DNA from: JBBQZO01 sp038207625 | GTDB lineage: Bacteria; Pseudomonadota; Gammaproteobacteria; Burkholderiales; Burkholderiaceae_D | DNA length: 64,000 nucleotides | Direction of reading: 5' to 3' | NCBI GenBank assembly: GCA_038207625.1 | Contig: JBBQZO010000009.1 | Location: 105,237 to 169,236, forward strand | Shown: in pieces, positions 25,604 through 35,449 of the stretch | How the letters are laid out: every line of letters begins with the position of its first letter | Numbering within the stretch: position 1 is the stretch's first letter | Notes under the pieces: model-generated | The model's input: the letters and a program-made list of their open reading frames with translations, nothing else | The model's database searches: none | Told to the model about the DNA's origin: nothing | Position numbers and translations under genes: made by a program

Positions 25604-26643
25604 GGGCGGCGCAGGTGCAACTGGTGCAGCTGCAGCAGGAAGATCGGCACGCCGATCAGCGATGTCAGCACGCCGACCGGCAGTTGCTGGGGCGCCAGCA
25701 CAGTGCGCGCCAGCGTGTCGGCCAGCACCAGGAAAGTGCCGCCGGCCAGCGTGGCGGCGGGCAGTAGCAGCCGGTGATCGGGCCCGAAGGCGTAGCGGCA
25801 GGCGTGCGGCACGATCAGGCCGACGAAGCCGATCGCGCCGGCGGTGGTCACGGCGCTGGCCGTCAGCAGGCCCGAGCAGATGAACAGATTGCGCCGCAGC
25901 GCGCCGACGTCGACGCCCAGCGTCGCGGCCGCGTCAGCGTGCAGCGCCATCACGTTCAGCGCACGCGCCTGGCGGCGCGCGAACCACAGCGCGCCCAGCA
26001 GCACCAGCCACGGCAACACCCGCGCGGGCGCGCCGGCCAGGTCGCCGATCATCCAGAACACCATACCGCGCAGGCGCGATTCGGGCGCGATCGACAGCAT
26101 CAGGGTGACCATCGCCATGCAGGCCGAAGCGAGGATCACGCCCGTTAGCAGCAAGGTCGCGCTGTCGCCACCGATGCCGCTCTGGCGCTGGCCGCCCAGG
26201 TCGCGCCGCGCCAGCAGGTACAGCAACAGCGAGATGGTGATGGCGCCACCCAGCGCGCCCAGGTCGACCACCCACACGGCGCCCATGAACAGCAGCGCAG
26301 CTAGCGCGCCCACGGCGGCGCCGCTGGAGATCCCCAGCACGTAAGGGTCGGCCAGCGGATTACGCAGCAGCGCCTGCATCATCACGCCAGCCAGCGCCAG
26401 CGCGGCGCCGGTCACGAAGGCGTTGCCGGCGCGCGTCAGGCGCAGTCCCAGCAAGGTGGCGTTCAGGCCACTGTCGCCAGTGGCAAAGAATTCTTTGAAC
26501 GCGGACGGCAGCTCTTGCACCGGCAACGGCACCGAGCCAAGCATGCACGCTGCAAGTAGCACGCACAAGGCCAACAGCGCCAGCGCCATCAAGATCAGGC
26601 GATAGCGTACGGGCGGTGGTGCGGCGGCGGTGAGTTCGGTCAC
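25600..26643 (-). CDS. btuC: Cobalamin ABC transporter permease (FecCD family)
   Basis: A 347-residue inner-membrane permease with about ten hydrophobic segments. Family motifs: LRLTRAGNAFVTGAALALAG, MMQALLRNPLADPYVLGISS and GFVGLIVPHACRYAFGPDHR. I chose the GTG at 26643 (VTELTAAAPPP) because AAGGA lies six bases before it; a GTG at 26700 has no ribosome site and would nearly touch the btuB stop. It follows btuB by 61 bp in the same riboswitch-controlled operon. Confidence 0.91.
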   Translation of the reverse strand: MTELTAAAPPPVRYRLILMALALLALCVLLAACMLGSVPLPVQELPSAFKEFFATGDSGLNATLLGLRLTRAGNAFVTGAALALAGVMMQALLRNPLADPYVLGISSGAAVGALAALLFMGAVWVVDLGALGGAITISLLLYLLARRDLGGQRQSGIGGDSATLLLTGVILASACMAMVTLMLSIAPESRLRGMVFWMIGDLAGAPARVLPWLVLLGALWFARRQARALNVMALHADAAATLGVDVGALRRNLFICSGLLTASAVTTAGAIGFVGLIVPHACRYAFGPDHRLLLPAATLAGGTFLVLADTLARTVLAPQQLPVGVLTSLIGVPIFLLQLHQLHLRRP

Positions 26644-26704
26644 GCGGTTCCTTGGTAAATGAGGGCGGGCGCGTCCGGCATGCCAAACGCGCCCTGTCAC
26701 GATC

Positions 26705-28693
26705 TTAGAAGTCGTAACGCGCCGATACTTTCAGCTGGCGTCCATCGTTCGGATAGATACCGGACTGGCAGCCGAATGCCTGGCTGGTGTACTGTTTGTC
26801 GGTCAGGTTCAAGCCGGCCACGGCCACTTCCCATGCGCCGAACTTGCGCGCATAGCGGGCGTCGACGGTAGCATACGAGGCCATCTTGGCCGCGCAGCTA
26901 TTGTCGAAATCGCCGCCGTCGCGCTGACTGCCGACCCACTGTACGCCCACGTCGGCGCTTTGGCCATCGGTGGGCACCCACGACAGGCGGGCCGACAGGA
27001 TATTGGCCGGCACCAGCACCATCTGCTTGCCCGCGTTTGGACCGGCCGTAAAACTGGCGGCGACGTGTTGCAGGTGCGCCGACAGGCGCAGCGCGTGCGC
27101 CAGGTCGAGCGTGCCATCGAGTTCCAGGCCCTGGCGACGGGTCGGATCGAGGTTGACGTTGTCGCCGTACTTGCCGGCCGTCGGATCGTAGAAAATCTCG
27201 TTGCTCAGCTGATGACGGAACAGGCGCGCCGTCAGCATGCGCGAGGCATCGCCGACACTGGCGCCCAGTTCCAGATCATGCGAACTCTGCCCCTTGAGCG
27301 GCACGTTGAACAGCACCGTCAGCGCATTTTCGTCCGCGTTGGCCACCCGGTAGCTCTGGCCGGCCTTGGCGTACAGGTTCACCAACGGCACGACGCGGTA
27401 ACTGCCCTGCACTTCCCAGGCGTTCTGCGCCTGGGAAGTGCTGACGCTGGCGCTCGGGCCGCTCAAGGGGTCGCTCGCATCCTTGTCGAACACTTCGTGG
27501 CGCGCCCCCAGCGCGAGCCGGCCGTCGTGCACCAGATCCCACTTGATCTCGTCGCGCAGATAGATGGCGCGCGAGTGCTGGCTCACCTGCGCCTGCGAAT
27601 AGTCGCTGGTGGTGCTGCGCTCCCAGCGGATCAGATCGATCCCGCCGACCAGCTCATTGAGCATGCCGTCCATCCGGCTCAGGTAGCGCGCACGCGGCGA
27701 AAACTGGGTCTGGCGGCCCTCGTAATCGTAGGCCGAGGTGCCGTAGCTGCCGACATAGGTGGCCTTGACCGTCTTGCGGCGTTGGGCCAGCTCGGCGGCC
27801 AACTCAAGCTCGCCCACGCGCTGCTCGGCGAAGGCGGTGACGCGGTCATAATCGAGCGAACCGAAATCGTTGGGCGTCGTCGTCTGGCGCGGATTGGCCA
27901 GGAACTGCGCCTCGCTGAGCGAGCCGGCAAAGCGCGACTGCTGACGCGCGCTGTCGAGGCGCACGCCAAACCGTCCGCCACGGGTGAACCACTGCGCGCC
28001 TGCGCCCAGGTTGACCTGCTTGAAGCCGTTGTTGGCGCGGTAGTTGTCGGTGCGCTGCTCGCCCACGGTGGCGTCGAGCGCCACACCGTCCAAGCGCTGC
28101 GCGGCCGAGCCGCTGACGGCGCGCGCGCCAAACTGCCCCACCTCGGCGCGCACATTGCCGCTGACGCTGCCCTGACTGGGACGCTTGGTGACGATGCGGA
28201 TCACACCGCCCGTGGCGCCGTCGCCGTACAGCACGCTGGCGCCGCCGCGCAGGATCTCGATGCGCTCGACCGAGTCGATCGGAATGGCCGACAGCACCGC
28301 GCCGCTCAATTCGTTTTCGGACAAACGCACGCCATCGAGCACCACCACCAGGTTCTGGCTGCTGTTGGTGCCGAAGCCGCGCAGATCCAGTCCGAAGTCG
28401 GGCGAGCCGTCCAGGCTCTGGCGGCCATACACGCCGCCGATCTTGCGGATCGCTTCGTTGACGTCGGTGGCGCCGGCGCGCCGGATGTCGTCGAAGTTGA
28501 TCACACTCGCGCCGATCGGCAGCATGCCCGGGTCGGCCGCGAAACGCGCGCCGCTGATGGTCACGCTGGTGGGCGCCGGATCGGCGGCGAAGACCGGCGC
28601 CGGAGTCGCGGCGGAAAAACACAGGGAAATGGCGCAAGTGAGCGCGCGCGGCGTCATCGCCGGGGCGCGCCGCAGTACAGCTGAAACAGTCAT
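26705..28693 (-). CDS. btuB: TonB-dependent vitamin B12 receptor
   Basis: A 662-residue outer-membrane receptor. A signal region (ALTCAISLCFSAATPAPVFA) is followed by a TonB-box-like TSVTISG, the plug (GVYGRQSLDGSPDFGLDLRG, VVLDGVRLSENELSG, IEILRGGASVLYGDGATGGV) and a barrel ending KVSARYDF. The cobalamin riboswitch upstream and btuCDF downstream identify the likely ligand. The exact start is uncertain: 28693 (MTVSAVLRRAP) is preferred, 28717 and 28657 are possible, and none has a strong ribosome site. The longer open frame would run into the riboswitch. Confidence 0.88.
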   Translation of the reverse strand: MTVSAVLRRAPAMTPRALTCAISLCFSAATPAPVFAADPAPTSVTISGARFAADPGMLPIGASVINFDDIRRAGATDVNEAIRKIGGVYGRQSLDGSPDFGLDLRGFGTNSSQNLVVVLDGVRLSENELSGAVLSAIPIDSVERIEILRGGASVLYGDGATGGVIRIVTKRPSQGSVSGNVRAEVGQFGARAVSGSAAQRLDGVALDATVGEQRTDNYRANNGFKQVNLGAGAQWFTRGGRFGVRLDSARQQSRFAGSLSEAQFLANPRQTTTPNDFGSLDYDRVTAFAEQRVGELELAAELAQRRKTVKATYVGSYGTSAYDYEGRQTQFSPRARYLSRMDGMLNELVGGIDLIRWERSTTSDYSQAQVSQHSRAIYLRDEIKWDLVHDGRLALGARHEVFDKDASDPLSGPSASVSTSQAQNAWEVQGSYRVVPLVNLYAKAGQSYRVANADENALTVLFNVPLKGQSSHDLELGASVGDASRMLTARLFRHQLSNEIFYDPTAGKYGDNVNLDPTRRQGLELDGTLDLAHALRLSAHLQHVAASFTAGPNAGKQMVLVPANILSARLSWVPTDGQSADVGVQWVGSQRDGGDFDNSCAAKMASYATVDARYARKFGAWEVAVAGLNLTDKQYTSQAFGCQSGIYPNDGRQLKVSARYDF

Positions 28694-28802
28694 GATATCG
28701 TTTTCGAAAAAATGCATCCCGCCTGCGTCCCCGCAAGCCGGATTCAACGGAGGCGCCGGCGGCGCCGGTGCAAACCGAGCGTCGCGCACGTGCGCCTCCA
28801 CC

Positions 28803-29018
28803 TGTCCTGGCCGGTATCCGGGCTAGCAAGTCGGACTGTCTCACCTTCCCATGCCGGGGCACGGTGGTCATTTGGGACAGCCTGGCGTCGCACAGGGCGA
28901 CGCCGCTTGTTGACCGTTGCGGGGGCAGCACACGTTGGCTGCATGGTCTGCGCCAAAGCGGCAGCAGCAGCGTCGTGTTTCCCGTTTAACTGCCCGCGTG
29001 ATCACGCGGGCGGGCACC
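28803..29018 (-). ncRNA. Cobalamin riboswitch
   Basis: The minus strand shows the conserved blocks of the B12 riboswitch in order: AAACGGGAAACAC (28975-28987), CTGCCCCCGCAACGGTC (28912-28928), TGGGAAGGTGA (28841-28851) and CTAGCCCGGATACCGGCC (28809-28826). The variable part between the second and third blocks forms GGCGTCGCCCTGTGCGACGCC. About 110 bases separate its end from the btuB start, enough for an expression platform. It should lower btuB-btuCDF expression when adenosylcobalamin is plentiful. Confidence 0.92.
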
Positions 29019-29029
29019 AAAACAGCGCC

Positions 29030-29035
29030 ATTATA
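29030..29035 (-). promoter_or_regulatory. -10 element of the btu operon
   Basis: TATAAT on the minus strand, about 10 bp upstream of the riboswitch. No good -35 hexamer is visible at the usual distance. The remaining 29041-29390 holds no gene I can support. Confidence 0.5.
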
Positions 29036-29390
29036 GAGCACGCACGCCAGCGCCCGGCCGATGTGGTCATCGCGCAACGGCGCGCGCCTGCCAATGACGC
29101 GATGCAAACCGAAACACGCATCCCGCGCTCGCCGCAGCCGGATTACCGGACCAGCCGCAGCCATCCAACATGACGGGAAAAGCATGCGCTTACCCCGGCA
29201 CGCCAGCACGCTGTTGGCGCCATCGACACGCGCGGCGCACAAGGCGTCGTGCGCCAACGGACGCCGCACGCGCAGCCGCTGCCCGCTCGCCGAGCGCGCG
29301 CCCAAGTGCGCGGCGTCGCCTGGCGACTTGAAAATTCGCCTGGCGGCGCCCATATGGAGAACACCTCATCGCCCCTTCGGAGTTTTCCCC

Positions 29391-30212
<822 letters not shown>

Positions 30213-30231
30213 CCGGGCGCGTCACGGACGT

Positions 30232-30258
30232 AAAAAAGCCCGGTCGAAAACCGGGCTG
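30232..30258 (-). terminator. Terminator of the second PEP-CTERM gene
   Basis: Stem AGCCCGGT / ACCGGGCT, followed on the minus strand by six T. It lies 30 bp past the stop codon of the minus-strand gene and may also end the convergent dioxygenase gene. Confidence 0.75.
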
Positions 30259-30287
30259 GCACTACGCGTCGCTGTATTTAGCAGTAC

Positions 30288-31007
30288 TTAGCTGCGTTTG
30301 GCGCGTGCGCGCAGCGCACCCAGCCCGCCCAGGCCGACGGCCAGCATCATCCATGTCGACGGTTCCGGCACCGCCCCCGTGATACTCACCGTGTCCAGAC
30401 CGATGTAGTCCGAATTGTCACCCAACGGGCCGCCATTGGGCACGAAGTAGCGAAAGCCGATGGCACCGTTGGTGGCGCCGGCCAGGCCGGTGAAGGTATA
30501 GCTGTACTGGGTCCACTCGCTCGGATAACCGTCCACCATCAGGTCGGAATTGACCGCCACCAGCAGCTGGCCAAAGGTGCCCACGCTGGCCGCGCCGCTG
30601 CCCACGTTGGTGCCGCCGACGTTGCTAAAGCGAACCTCAAGGCCGTCCGGAAAAGCCGGCGCATCGACAGTGCGGGTATAGAAGCTGAGCACGTCGCCAT
30701 TGTTGAAACTCATGGTCGGCGTGATCAGCCAGTCGCTCAGGTCGGCCACGCCGGCGCCGCTGTGAAAGTTGGCCCCGGCGTAGGCGTTGGCCGCGCCCGC
30801 CTGCGAACTGAAGACGGCCGGGTTGCCTTGAAACCAGTTGTTGGTGCCCAGCGGCACGCTGTTATTGACCACCGTCCAACCGGCCGGGGTCATCGTGTCG
30901 AAGCCTTCGGTCAGCGTGGCGGCCGACGCACTGGCAGCGACGCCCAGGGTCAGCGCGGCGATGATGGTAGGAATCGTTGTACGGGCAATCGTGTGTGCAA
31001 ATGACAT
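30288..31007 (-). CDS. PEP-CTERM protein, choice-of-anchor J type
   Basis: A 239-residue secreted protein. Signal peptide IPTIIAALTLGVAASASAA; the body resembles the choice-of-anchor J (cleaved-adhesin-like) beta-sandwich domain: EGFDTMTPAGWTVVNNS, NWFQGNPAVFSSQ, DWLITPTMSFNNGDVLSFYT and IGFRYFVPNGG. The C terminus is a classical PEP-CTERM signal (VPEPSTWMMLAVGLGGLG followed by RARAKRS). The ATG at 31007 is chosen for GGAG six bases upstream. It is probably surface-exposed or released. No exosortase is nearby. Confidence 0.85.
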   Translation of the reverse strand: MSFAHTIARTTIPTIIAALTLGVAASASAATLTEGFDTMTPAGWTVVNNSVPLGTNNWFQGNPAVFSSQAGAANAYAGANFHSGAGVADLSDWLITPTMSFNNGDVLSFYTRTVDAPAFPDGLEVRFSNVGGTNVGSGAASVGTFGQLLVAVNSDLMVDGYPSEWTQYSYTFTGLAGATNGAIGFRYFVPNGGPLGDNSDYIGLDTVSITGAVPEPSTWMMLAVGLGGLGALRARAKRS

Positions 31008-31230
31008 TTTCACTCCTTCAAAATGAACATCAGACAATATGCGAGCCATCGAAGATCGGGCGCAACACCCGCGTGGGCCAACTCGCCAGACAGTAACTTG
31101 TCACGAACGTCAACAAAATCACATGAAGCAATATTAGCATGAGAAATATAAAAATTGCATTAGTTTTCCGCCAACTTGGCCGACTGGATCAGCTCGCCGC
31201 ATCTGCGCCCCTGCGGCCCGTCCACGACTG

Positions 31231-31293
31231 TCGTTTGTACGCACATCCAAGCGTGCGGGGCGCTCGTTTGCACGCACACCTGCGCGCAAACGA
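31231..31293. repeat. Three copies of TCGTTTGYACGCACA
   Basis: Direct copies at 31231-31245 and 31264-31278, and an inverted near-copy at 31281-31293 that can pair with the second to form a hairpin with one mismatch. It lies in the 352-bp gap between ylqF and the PEP-CTERM gene, both on the minus strand. A further 8-bp hairpin (GGGGCCGC/GCGGCCCC, 31296-31317) is adjacent, closer to ylqF. Possibly a terminator region or a regulatory site. Confidence 0.55.
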
Positions 31294-31359
31294 CCGGGGC
31301 CGCATCGCAGCGGCCCCATCGGGAAAAGCGGAAGCGGGCCCGGCCTGCGCCCGGGCGCG

Positions 31360-32307
31360 CTAGGTGCCGCGCTTGCCGCGCGCGTTCGCCTCGGCCTTGG
31401 CGGCCGCCAGTGCGGCCGCCTTTTCGGCCTTGGCAGCCATCTCGGCCGCATGCGCGGCCAGCCGCAGCGCACGCGACTCGGGCGTCTCCATCGAGATGCG
31501 CCCGATGATGCCGCTGCGGTAGTCCTGCAGCAGTGTGTGCGAGGCCTTTTCGAAGTCGAGGTCGCCGCCCTTCTGGCGGTAACCGCGCCGCGCCGCCACC
31601 CCTTCGACGACGGCGATGCCGTCCATGCCCTCGGTGTTGAAACCGTAGCGCGTTGTCAGCAGTTGCGGATAGCGCTCGAGCAGCACGTCGGCCAGGAACA
31701 CCGCCACCTCCTCCTCGATCAGCGCGTTCGAGCCGATCGCATGGCTGGCGGCGAGCATCAGGCCGTCGCTGGCGAGCGCGATTTTCGGCCACAACATGCC
31801 GGGGGTGTCGACCAGGATGATGTTCTTGCCCAGGTAGAGCTTTTGCTGCATCTTGGTGACGGCCGGCTCATCGCCCACCTTGGCTACTTTTTTCTTCAGC
31901 AGCGCGTTCATCAGCGTCGACTTGCCCACGTTCGGGATGCCCATGATCATGATGCGCAGCGGCTTGGTCGGCACGCCCCGGTGTGGCGCCAGCGCCTGGC
32001 ACAGGTCGGGGATGCGCGCCACGTCGGCCGGCTTCTTGGTCGTCATCGCGTAGGCGGTCACGCCTTCTTGCGCGTTGTAGTAGGCGCTCCAGGCGGCGGT
32101 GGCGGCCGGGTCGGCCAGGTCGATCTTGTTGAGGATCTTCAGACAGGGACGCTGGCGGAACAGGCGCAGCTCCTCGACCATCGGGTTGCAGGACGCTTCG
32201 GGCAGGCGCGCGTCGAGCACCTCGATGACCAGATCGATGTTTTCCATCGACTCGGCCGCCTTCTTGCGGGCGGCGTTCATGTGGCCTGGGTACCATTGTA
32301 TCGACAT
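31360..32307 (-). CDS. ylqF: Ribosome biogenesis GTPase YlqF/RbgA
   Basis: A 315-residue circularly permuted GTPase involved in late assembly of the large ribosomal subunit. The motif order is typical: G4 (LNKIDL) comes first, then G1 (MGIPNVGKSTLMNALLKKK) and G3 (VDTPGMLWPK). The N terminus IQWYPGHMNAARKKAAE is a family hallmark. The C-terminal 40 residues are Ala/Lys-rich, probably an RNA-binding tail. It stands as a single gene. Confidence 0.94.
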   Translation of the reverse strand: MSIQWYPGHMNAARKKAAESMENIDLVIEVLDARLPEASCNPMVEELRLFRQRPCLKILNKIDLADPAATAAWSAYYNAQEGVTAYAMTTKKPADVARIPDLCQALAPHRGVPTKPLRIMIMGIPNVGKSTLMNALLKKKVAKVGDEPAVTKMQQKLYLGKNIILVDTPGMLWPKIALASDGLMLAASHAIGSNALIEEEVAVFLADVLLERYPQLLTTRYGFNTEGMDGIAVVEGVAARRGYRQKGGDLDFEKASHTLLQDYRSGIIGRISMETPESRALRLAAHAAEMAAKAEKAAALAAAKAEANARGKRGT

Positions 32308-32398
32308 GCTGTGCTTTCAAATTCGTTCAATCAGGGCGCTATTTTACGCAACTCGCGCGCCCGATGGCCGATTTGTGTGGTCCCCGCGGTGCGCGCGC

Positions 32399-33331
32399 CT
32401 AATCGAGCTCGGCCAGCACGCGCAGATGTGCGACGACACTGCGCGCCAGCGCCGGCAAGTTGTAGCCCCCTTCAAGGCAGCTGACGATGCGCCCTTTGGC
32501 ATGTTGCCGGGCCACCGCCATCACCTGCTGGGTGATCCATGCGTAGTCGGCCTCGACCAGGCCCATGCCACCCATGTCGTCGTCGCGATGGGCGTCGAAG
32601 CCGGCCGAGATGAAAATCATCTCAGGCTGATGCGCGTGCAGCGCCGGCAGCCAGTGCTCGCTGATCAACTGGCGCACCACGTCGCCGCCACTGCGCGCCG
32701 GCACCGGGATGTTGACCTGGTGGGCCGTGATCGGATCGGCCGGCGTGAACGGATACAGCGGATGCTGGTAGAAGCTCACCATCAGCACACGCGGATCGTG
32801 GGCGAACGACTCGACCGTGCCATTTCCGTGGTGGACGTCGAAGTCGACGATCGCCACCCGCTGCAGCCCGTGCACCGCCAGTGCGTGGTGCACCGCTACG
32901 GCGACATTATTGAACAGGCAAAACCCCATCGGCTCGGACGGGCGCGCGTGGTGGCCGGGCGGGCGGATCGCGCAGAAGGCGTTGCTCAATTCGCCGTTAA
33001 GGACGGCATCGGTGGCGGCCACGGCCGCGCCGGCAGCGCGCTGGGCCGCCTGCCAGCTCCAGCGATTGAGCAAGGTATCCGGGTCCAGCGGATAGTGCTC
33101 GCCGTCCTCGCCGGGCAGGTTGTCGCGCACCAGCGCGATCGACCCGCCCGTGTGGTTGCGCTCGAGCGCGCTCAGGGCCACCAGCGGCGCCGTGCGGCGC
33201 TCGAGCAGGCCGTCCAGGCGCGCCAGAATCAGTTGGTCGTCGATCGCCTGCAAACGCGCCGGCGACTCGGGGTGCCAGTCGCCCATATCGTGGCGCTGGC
33301 AGTCCGGATGGCTGTAAATTGCTGTGCTCAT
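32399..33331 (-). CDS. Histone deacetylase family protein
   Basis: A 310-residue zinc hydrolase of the class II HDAC / acetoin-utilisation / acetylpolyamine amidohydrolase superfamily. Active-site motifs are complete: RPPGHHARP (catalytic histidines), DFDVHHGNGT (zinc Asp and His), SAGFDAHRDD (second zinc Asp) and CLEGGYNLPAL (near the catalytic Tyr). Bacterial members deacetylate proteins or small molecules; the substrate here is unknown. It is divergent from the moxR operon, with a 194-bp gap holding a 12-bp hairpin. Confidence 0.92.
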   Translation of the reverse strand: MSTAIYSHPDCQRHDMGDWHPESPARLQAIDDQLILARLDGLLERRTAPLVALSALERNHTGGSIALVRDNLPGEDGEHYPLDPDTLLNRWSWQAAQRAAGAAVAATDAVLNGELSNAFCAIRPPGHHARPSEPMGFCLFNNVAVAVHHALAVHGLQRVAIVDFDVHHGNGTVESFAHDPRVLMVSFYQHPLYPFTPADPITAHQVNIPVPARSGGDVVRQLISEHWLPALHAHQPEMIFISAGFDAHRDDDMGGMGLVEADYAWITQQVMAVARQHAKGRIVSCLEGGYNLPALARSVVAHLRVLAELD

Positions 33332-33371
33332 GTGACTCGATTCAAAACTGCTGTCATCTATCCTTCACCGC

Positions 33372-33400
33372 AGCCCCGGTTCTCGCATAGAATCGGGGCT
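33372..33400. promoter_or_regulatory. 12-bp inverted repeat between divergent genes
   Basis: AGCCCCGGTTCT / AGAATCGGGGCT (one G-T pair) with a 5-base loop, 41 bp upstream of the HDAC gene and 126 bp upstream of moxR. No T-run follows, so an operator or leader structure is more likely than a terminator. Confidence 0.4.
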
Positions 33401-33525
33401 CGGATCGGACCGACAAAAAAATGTGCCGATAATGCTAATCTACCACGCCGCACCAAACCAGTGCTGCGAATGCGCCAACGCGGTGCGCGGCCCAGCCCAT
33501 TTCGACCCCAGCAAAGAGCGCAAAC

Positions 33526-34446
33526 ATGTTCAATAAAATTCACGCAGTGGCACGCCAGGTCGACCAGATCGTGGTCGGCAAGCAGATCCAGGTGCGCCAG
33601 GCGCTGACGTGCCTGCTGGCCGGCGGCCACCTGCTGATCGAAGACGTGCCTGGCGTGGGCAAGACCACGCTGGCGCATGCGCTGGCCATCTCGCTGGGCC
33701 TGCAGTTCAACCGCGTGCAGTTCACCAGCGACTTGCTGCCGGCCGACGTGGCCGGCATCTCGATCTACGAGCGCGAGCAGAATGGCTTCGTGTTCCATCC
33801 CGGCCCGATCTTCACGCAGGTACTGCTGGCCGACGAGATCAACCGCGCCACCCCGAAGACCCAGTCCGGCCTGCTGGAGGCGATGGAAGAACGCCAGGTC
33901 ACCGCCGACGGCGTCACGCGCGCGCTGCCGCAACCGTTTTTTGTCATCGCCACCCAGAATCCAAACCACCAGGTGGGCACGTTTCCGCTGCCCGAGTCGC
34001 AGCTCGACCGCTTCCTGATGTGCCTCTCGCTGGGCTACCCGGACGCGCAGGCCGAGCGCGCGCTATTGATGGGCGAGGACCGGCGCAGCATGCTCAAGGC
34101 ACTCACTGCGGCGATGACGCCGGCCGAGCTGTCCGAGGCCCAGCTGGCGCTGCGCCAGATTCACACCTCGGCCGCGCTGGTCGACTACGTGCAGGCGCTG
34201 GCCCAGGCCTCGCGCCAGAACGGCATGTTTGCCGAAGGCCTGTCGCCGCGCGCGGCGATCGCGCTGCTGCAGGCGGCGCGCGCCTGGGCCGCGCTGGAGG
34301 GACGCAACCATGTGATTCCCGAGGACGTGCAGGCGATGCTGGTGCCGGTGTGCGCGCACCGGCTACGCCCGCTCAAGTCCAGTCACGGCATCGCGCTGGC
34401 CAGCCGCGACCTGGTGCTGCAGTTGCAGCAGTCGGTGGCGCTGTAA
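33526..34446 (+). CDS. MoxR family AAA+ ATPase
   Basis: A 306-residue cytosolic AAA+ ATPase. Walker A GVGKTT is at residues 43-48, Walker B LADEIN at 101-106, sensor 1 in FFVIATQNPNH, and the family-specific RATPKTQSGLLEAMEE follows Walker B. MoxR proteins act as chaperones, often with DUF58 and von Willebrand partners. It is the first gene of a four-gene operon; the DUF58 gene starts 4 bp after its stop. Confidence 0.93.
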   Translation: MFNKIHAVARQVDQIVVGKQIQVRQALTCLLAGGHLLIEDVPGVGKTTLAHALAISLGLQFNRVQFTSDLLPADVAGISIYEREQNGFVFHPGPIFTQVLLADEINRATPKTQSGLLEAMEERQVTADGVTRALPQPFFVIATQNPNHQVGTFPLPESQLDRFLMCLSLGYPDAQAERALLMGEDRRSMLKALTAAMTPAELSEAQLALRQIHTSAALVDYVQALAQASRQNGMFAEGLSPRAAIALLQAARAWAALEGRNHVIPEDVQAMLVPVCAHRLRPLKSSHGIALASRDLVLQLQQSVAL

Positions 34447-34450
34447 CACG

Positions 34451-35449
34451 ATGCAAACGGCTGCGCGTCAATGGCTGAACCGGCGCACCGAGCGCTGGCT
34501 GTTCCAGCTGCGCGACGCCGAGCCGGGCGAGGTGTTTCTGAACCAGCGCCGGGTGTTCATCGTCCCCAGCGGGGCCGGGCTGGCCTTCGGCGCGCTGCTA
34601 CTGGTGCTGCTGATCGGCTCGATCAATTACAACCTGGGGCTCGGTTATGCGCTGACGTTTCTGTGCGCCTGCTGCGCCATCGTCGATATGGGATTGACGT
34701 TTCAGAATCTGGCCCACCTGTACCTGGTGCCGCTGCGCGCGGCGCCCGTGTTCGCCGGCGAGGAGGCGCAGTTCGCGCTGCAGCTGGACAATCGCGGCAA
34801 GCGCGAGCGCTTCGCCATCTGGATCGACTTCCTGGCCATCGGCGCGCCGCGCCACACGCTCGATGTGGGCCCGGCCGGCAAGACCGACGTCAACCTGACG
34901 ACCCCCAGCAGCGCGCGCGGCCCGCTGCGCGCGCCGCGCGTACGCCTGCAGACGCGTTTTCCGCTGGGTCTGTTCCGCGCCTGGAGCTATTGGCAACCGG
35001 ACCTGTGCGTGCTGGTGTATCCGTTTCCCGAGCCGCAGGCGCCGCCGCTGCCGCTGGGCGATTTGCCCGGCAGCGAAGGCAACGCACGCGCCGGCCATGA
35101 CGATTTCGCCGGCATCCGCAGCTATCAGGCGGGCGATCCGATGCGCCACCTGGCCTGGCGCCAGATCGCCCGGCTCGACCCGGCGCTGGGCGGCCAACTG
35201 GTGACCAAACATTTCGAGGGCGGCGCCGTCAGCGCGCTGGTGCTCGACTTCGATGCGCTGGGTGTGCGCCTGGATCTGGAACTGCGCCTGTCGCGCATGA
35301 CGCGCTGGGTGCTTGACGCCGAACAGCGCGGCCTGCCGTATGCGTTCCGGCTTGGCACGCAGCACTTTGCCGCCTCGGTCGGCGCGGCCCATCAGGCCGC
35401 CTGCCTGCAGGCGCTGGCCCTGTATGGCCTGCCGGTGCCAACCCGATGA
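34451..35449 (+). CDS. DUF58 domain protein
   Basis: A 332-residue membrane-anchored protein with two adjacent hydrophobic segments near the N terminus (AGLAFGALLLVLLIGSINYN, LGYALTFLCACCAIVDMGL). The DUF58 core follows, with GNARAGHDDFAGIRSYQAGD and HLAWRQIARLD, a vWA-like signature found next to MoxR ATPases. The function is not established; the pairing with moxR and a transglutaminase is widely conserved. Its end overlaps the next gene by 4 bp (ATGA). Confidence 0.88.
   Translation: MQTAARQWLNRRTERWLFQLRDAEPGEVFLNQRRVFIVPSGAGLAFGALLLVLLIGSINYNLGLGYALTFLCACCAIVDMGLTFQNLAHLYLVPLRAAPVFAGEEAQFALQLDNRGKRERFAIWIDFLAIGAPRHTLDVGPAGKTDVNLTTPSSARGPLRAPRVRLQTRFPLGLFRAWSYWQPDLCVLVYPFPEPQAPPLPLGDLPGSEGNARAGHDDFAGIRSYQAGDPMRHLAWRQIARLDPALGGQLVTKHFEGGAVSALVLDFDALGVRLDLELRLSRMTRWVLDAEQRGLPYAFRLGTQHFAASVGAAHQAACLQALALYGLPVPTR

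Noticed and set aside
28693..28706. TGATATCGTTTTCG as a further LacI-type operator near btuB
   Set aside because: It has two mismatches, lies at the btuB start codon and downstream of a riboswitch, and btuB has no link to glucoside metabolism.
29061..29390. Upstream extension of the dioxygenase reading frame
   Set aside because: The added 110 residues are Arg/Ala-rich and unlike the family; the ATG at 29391 has a ribosome site and the usual N terminus.
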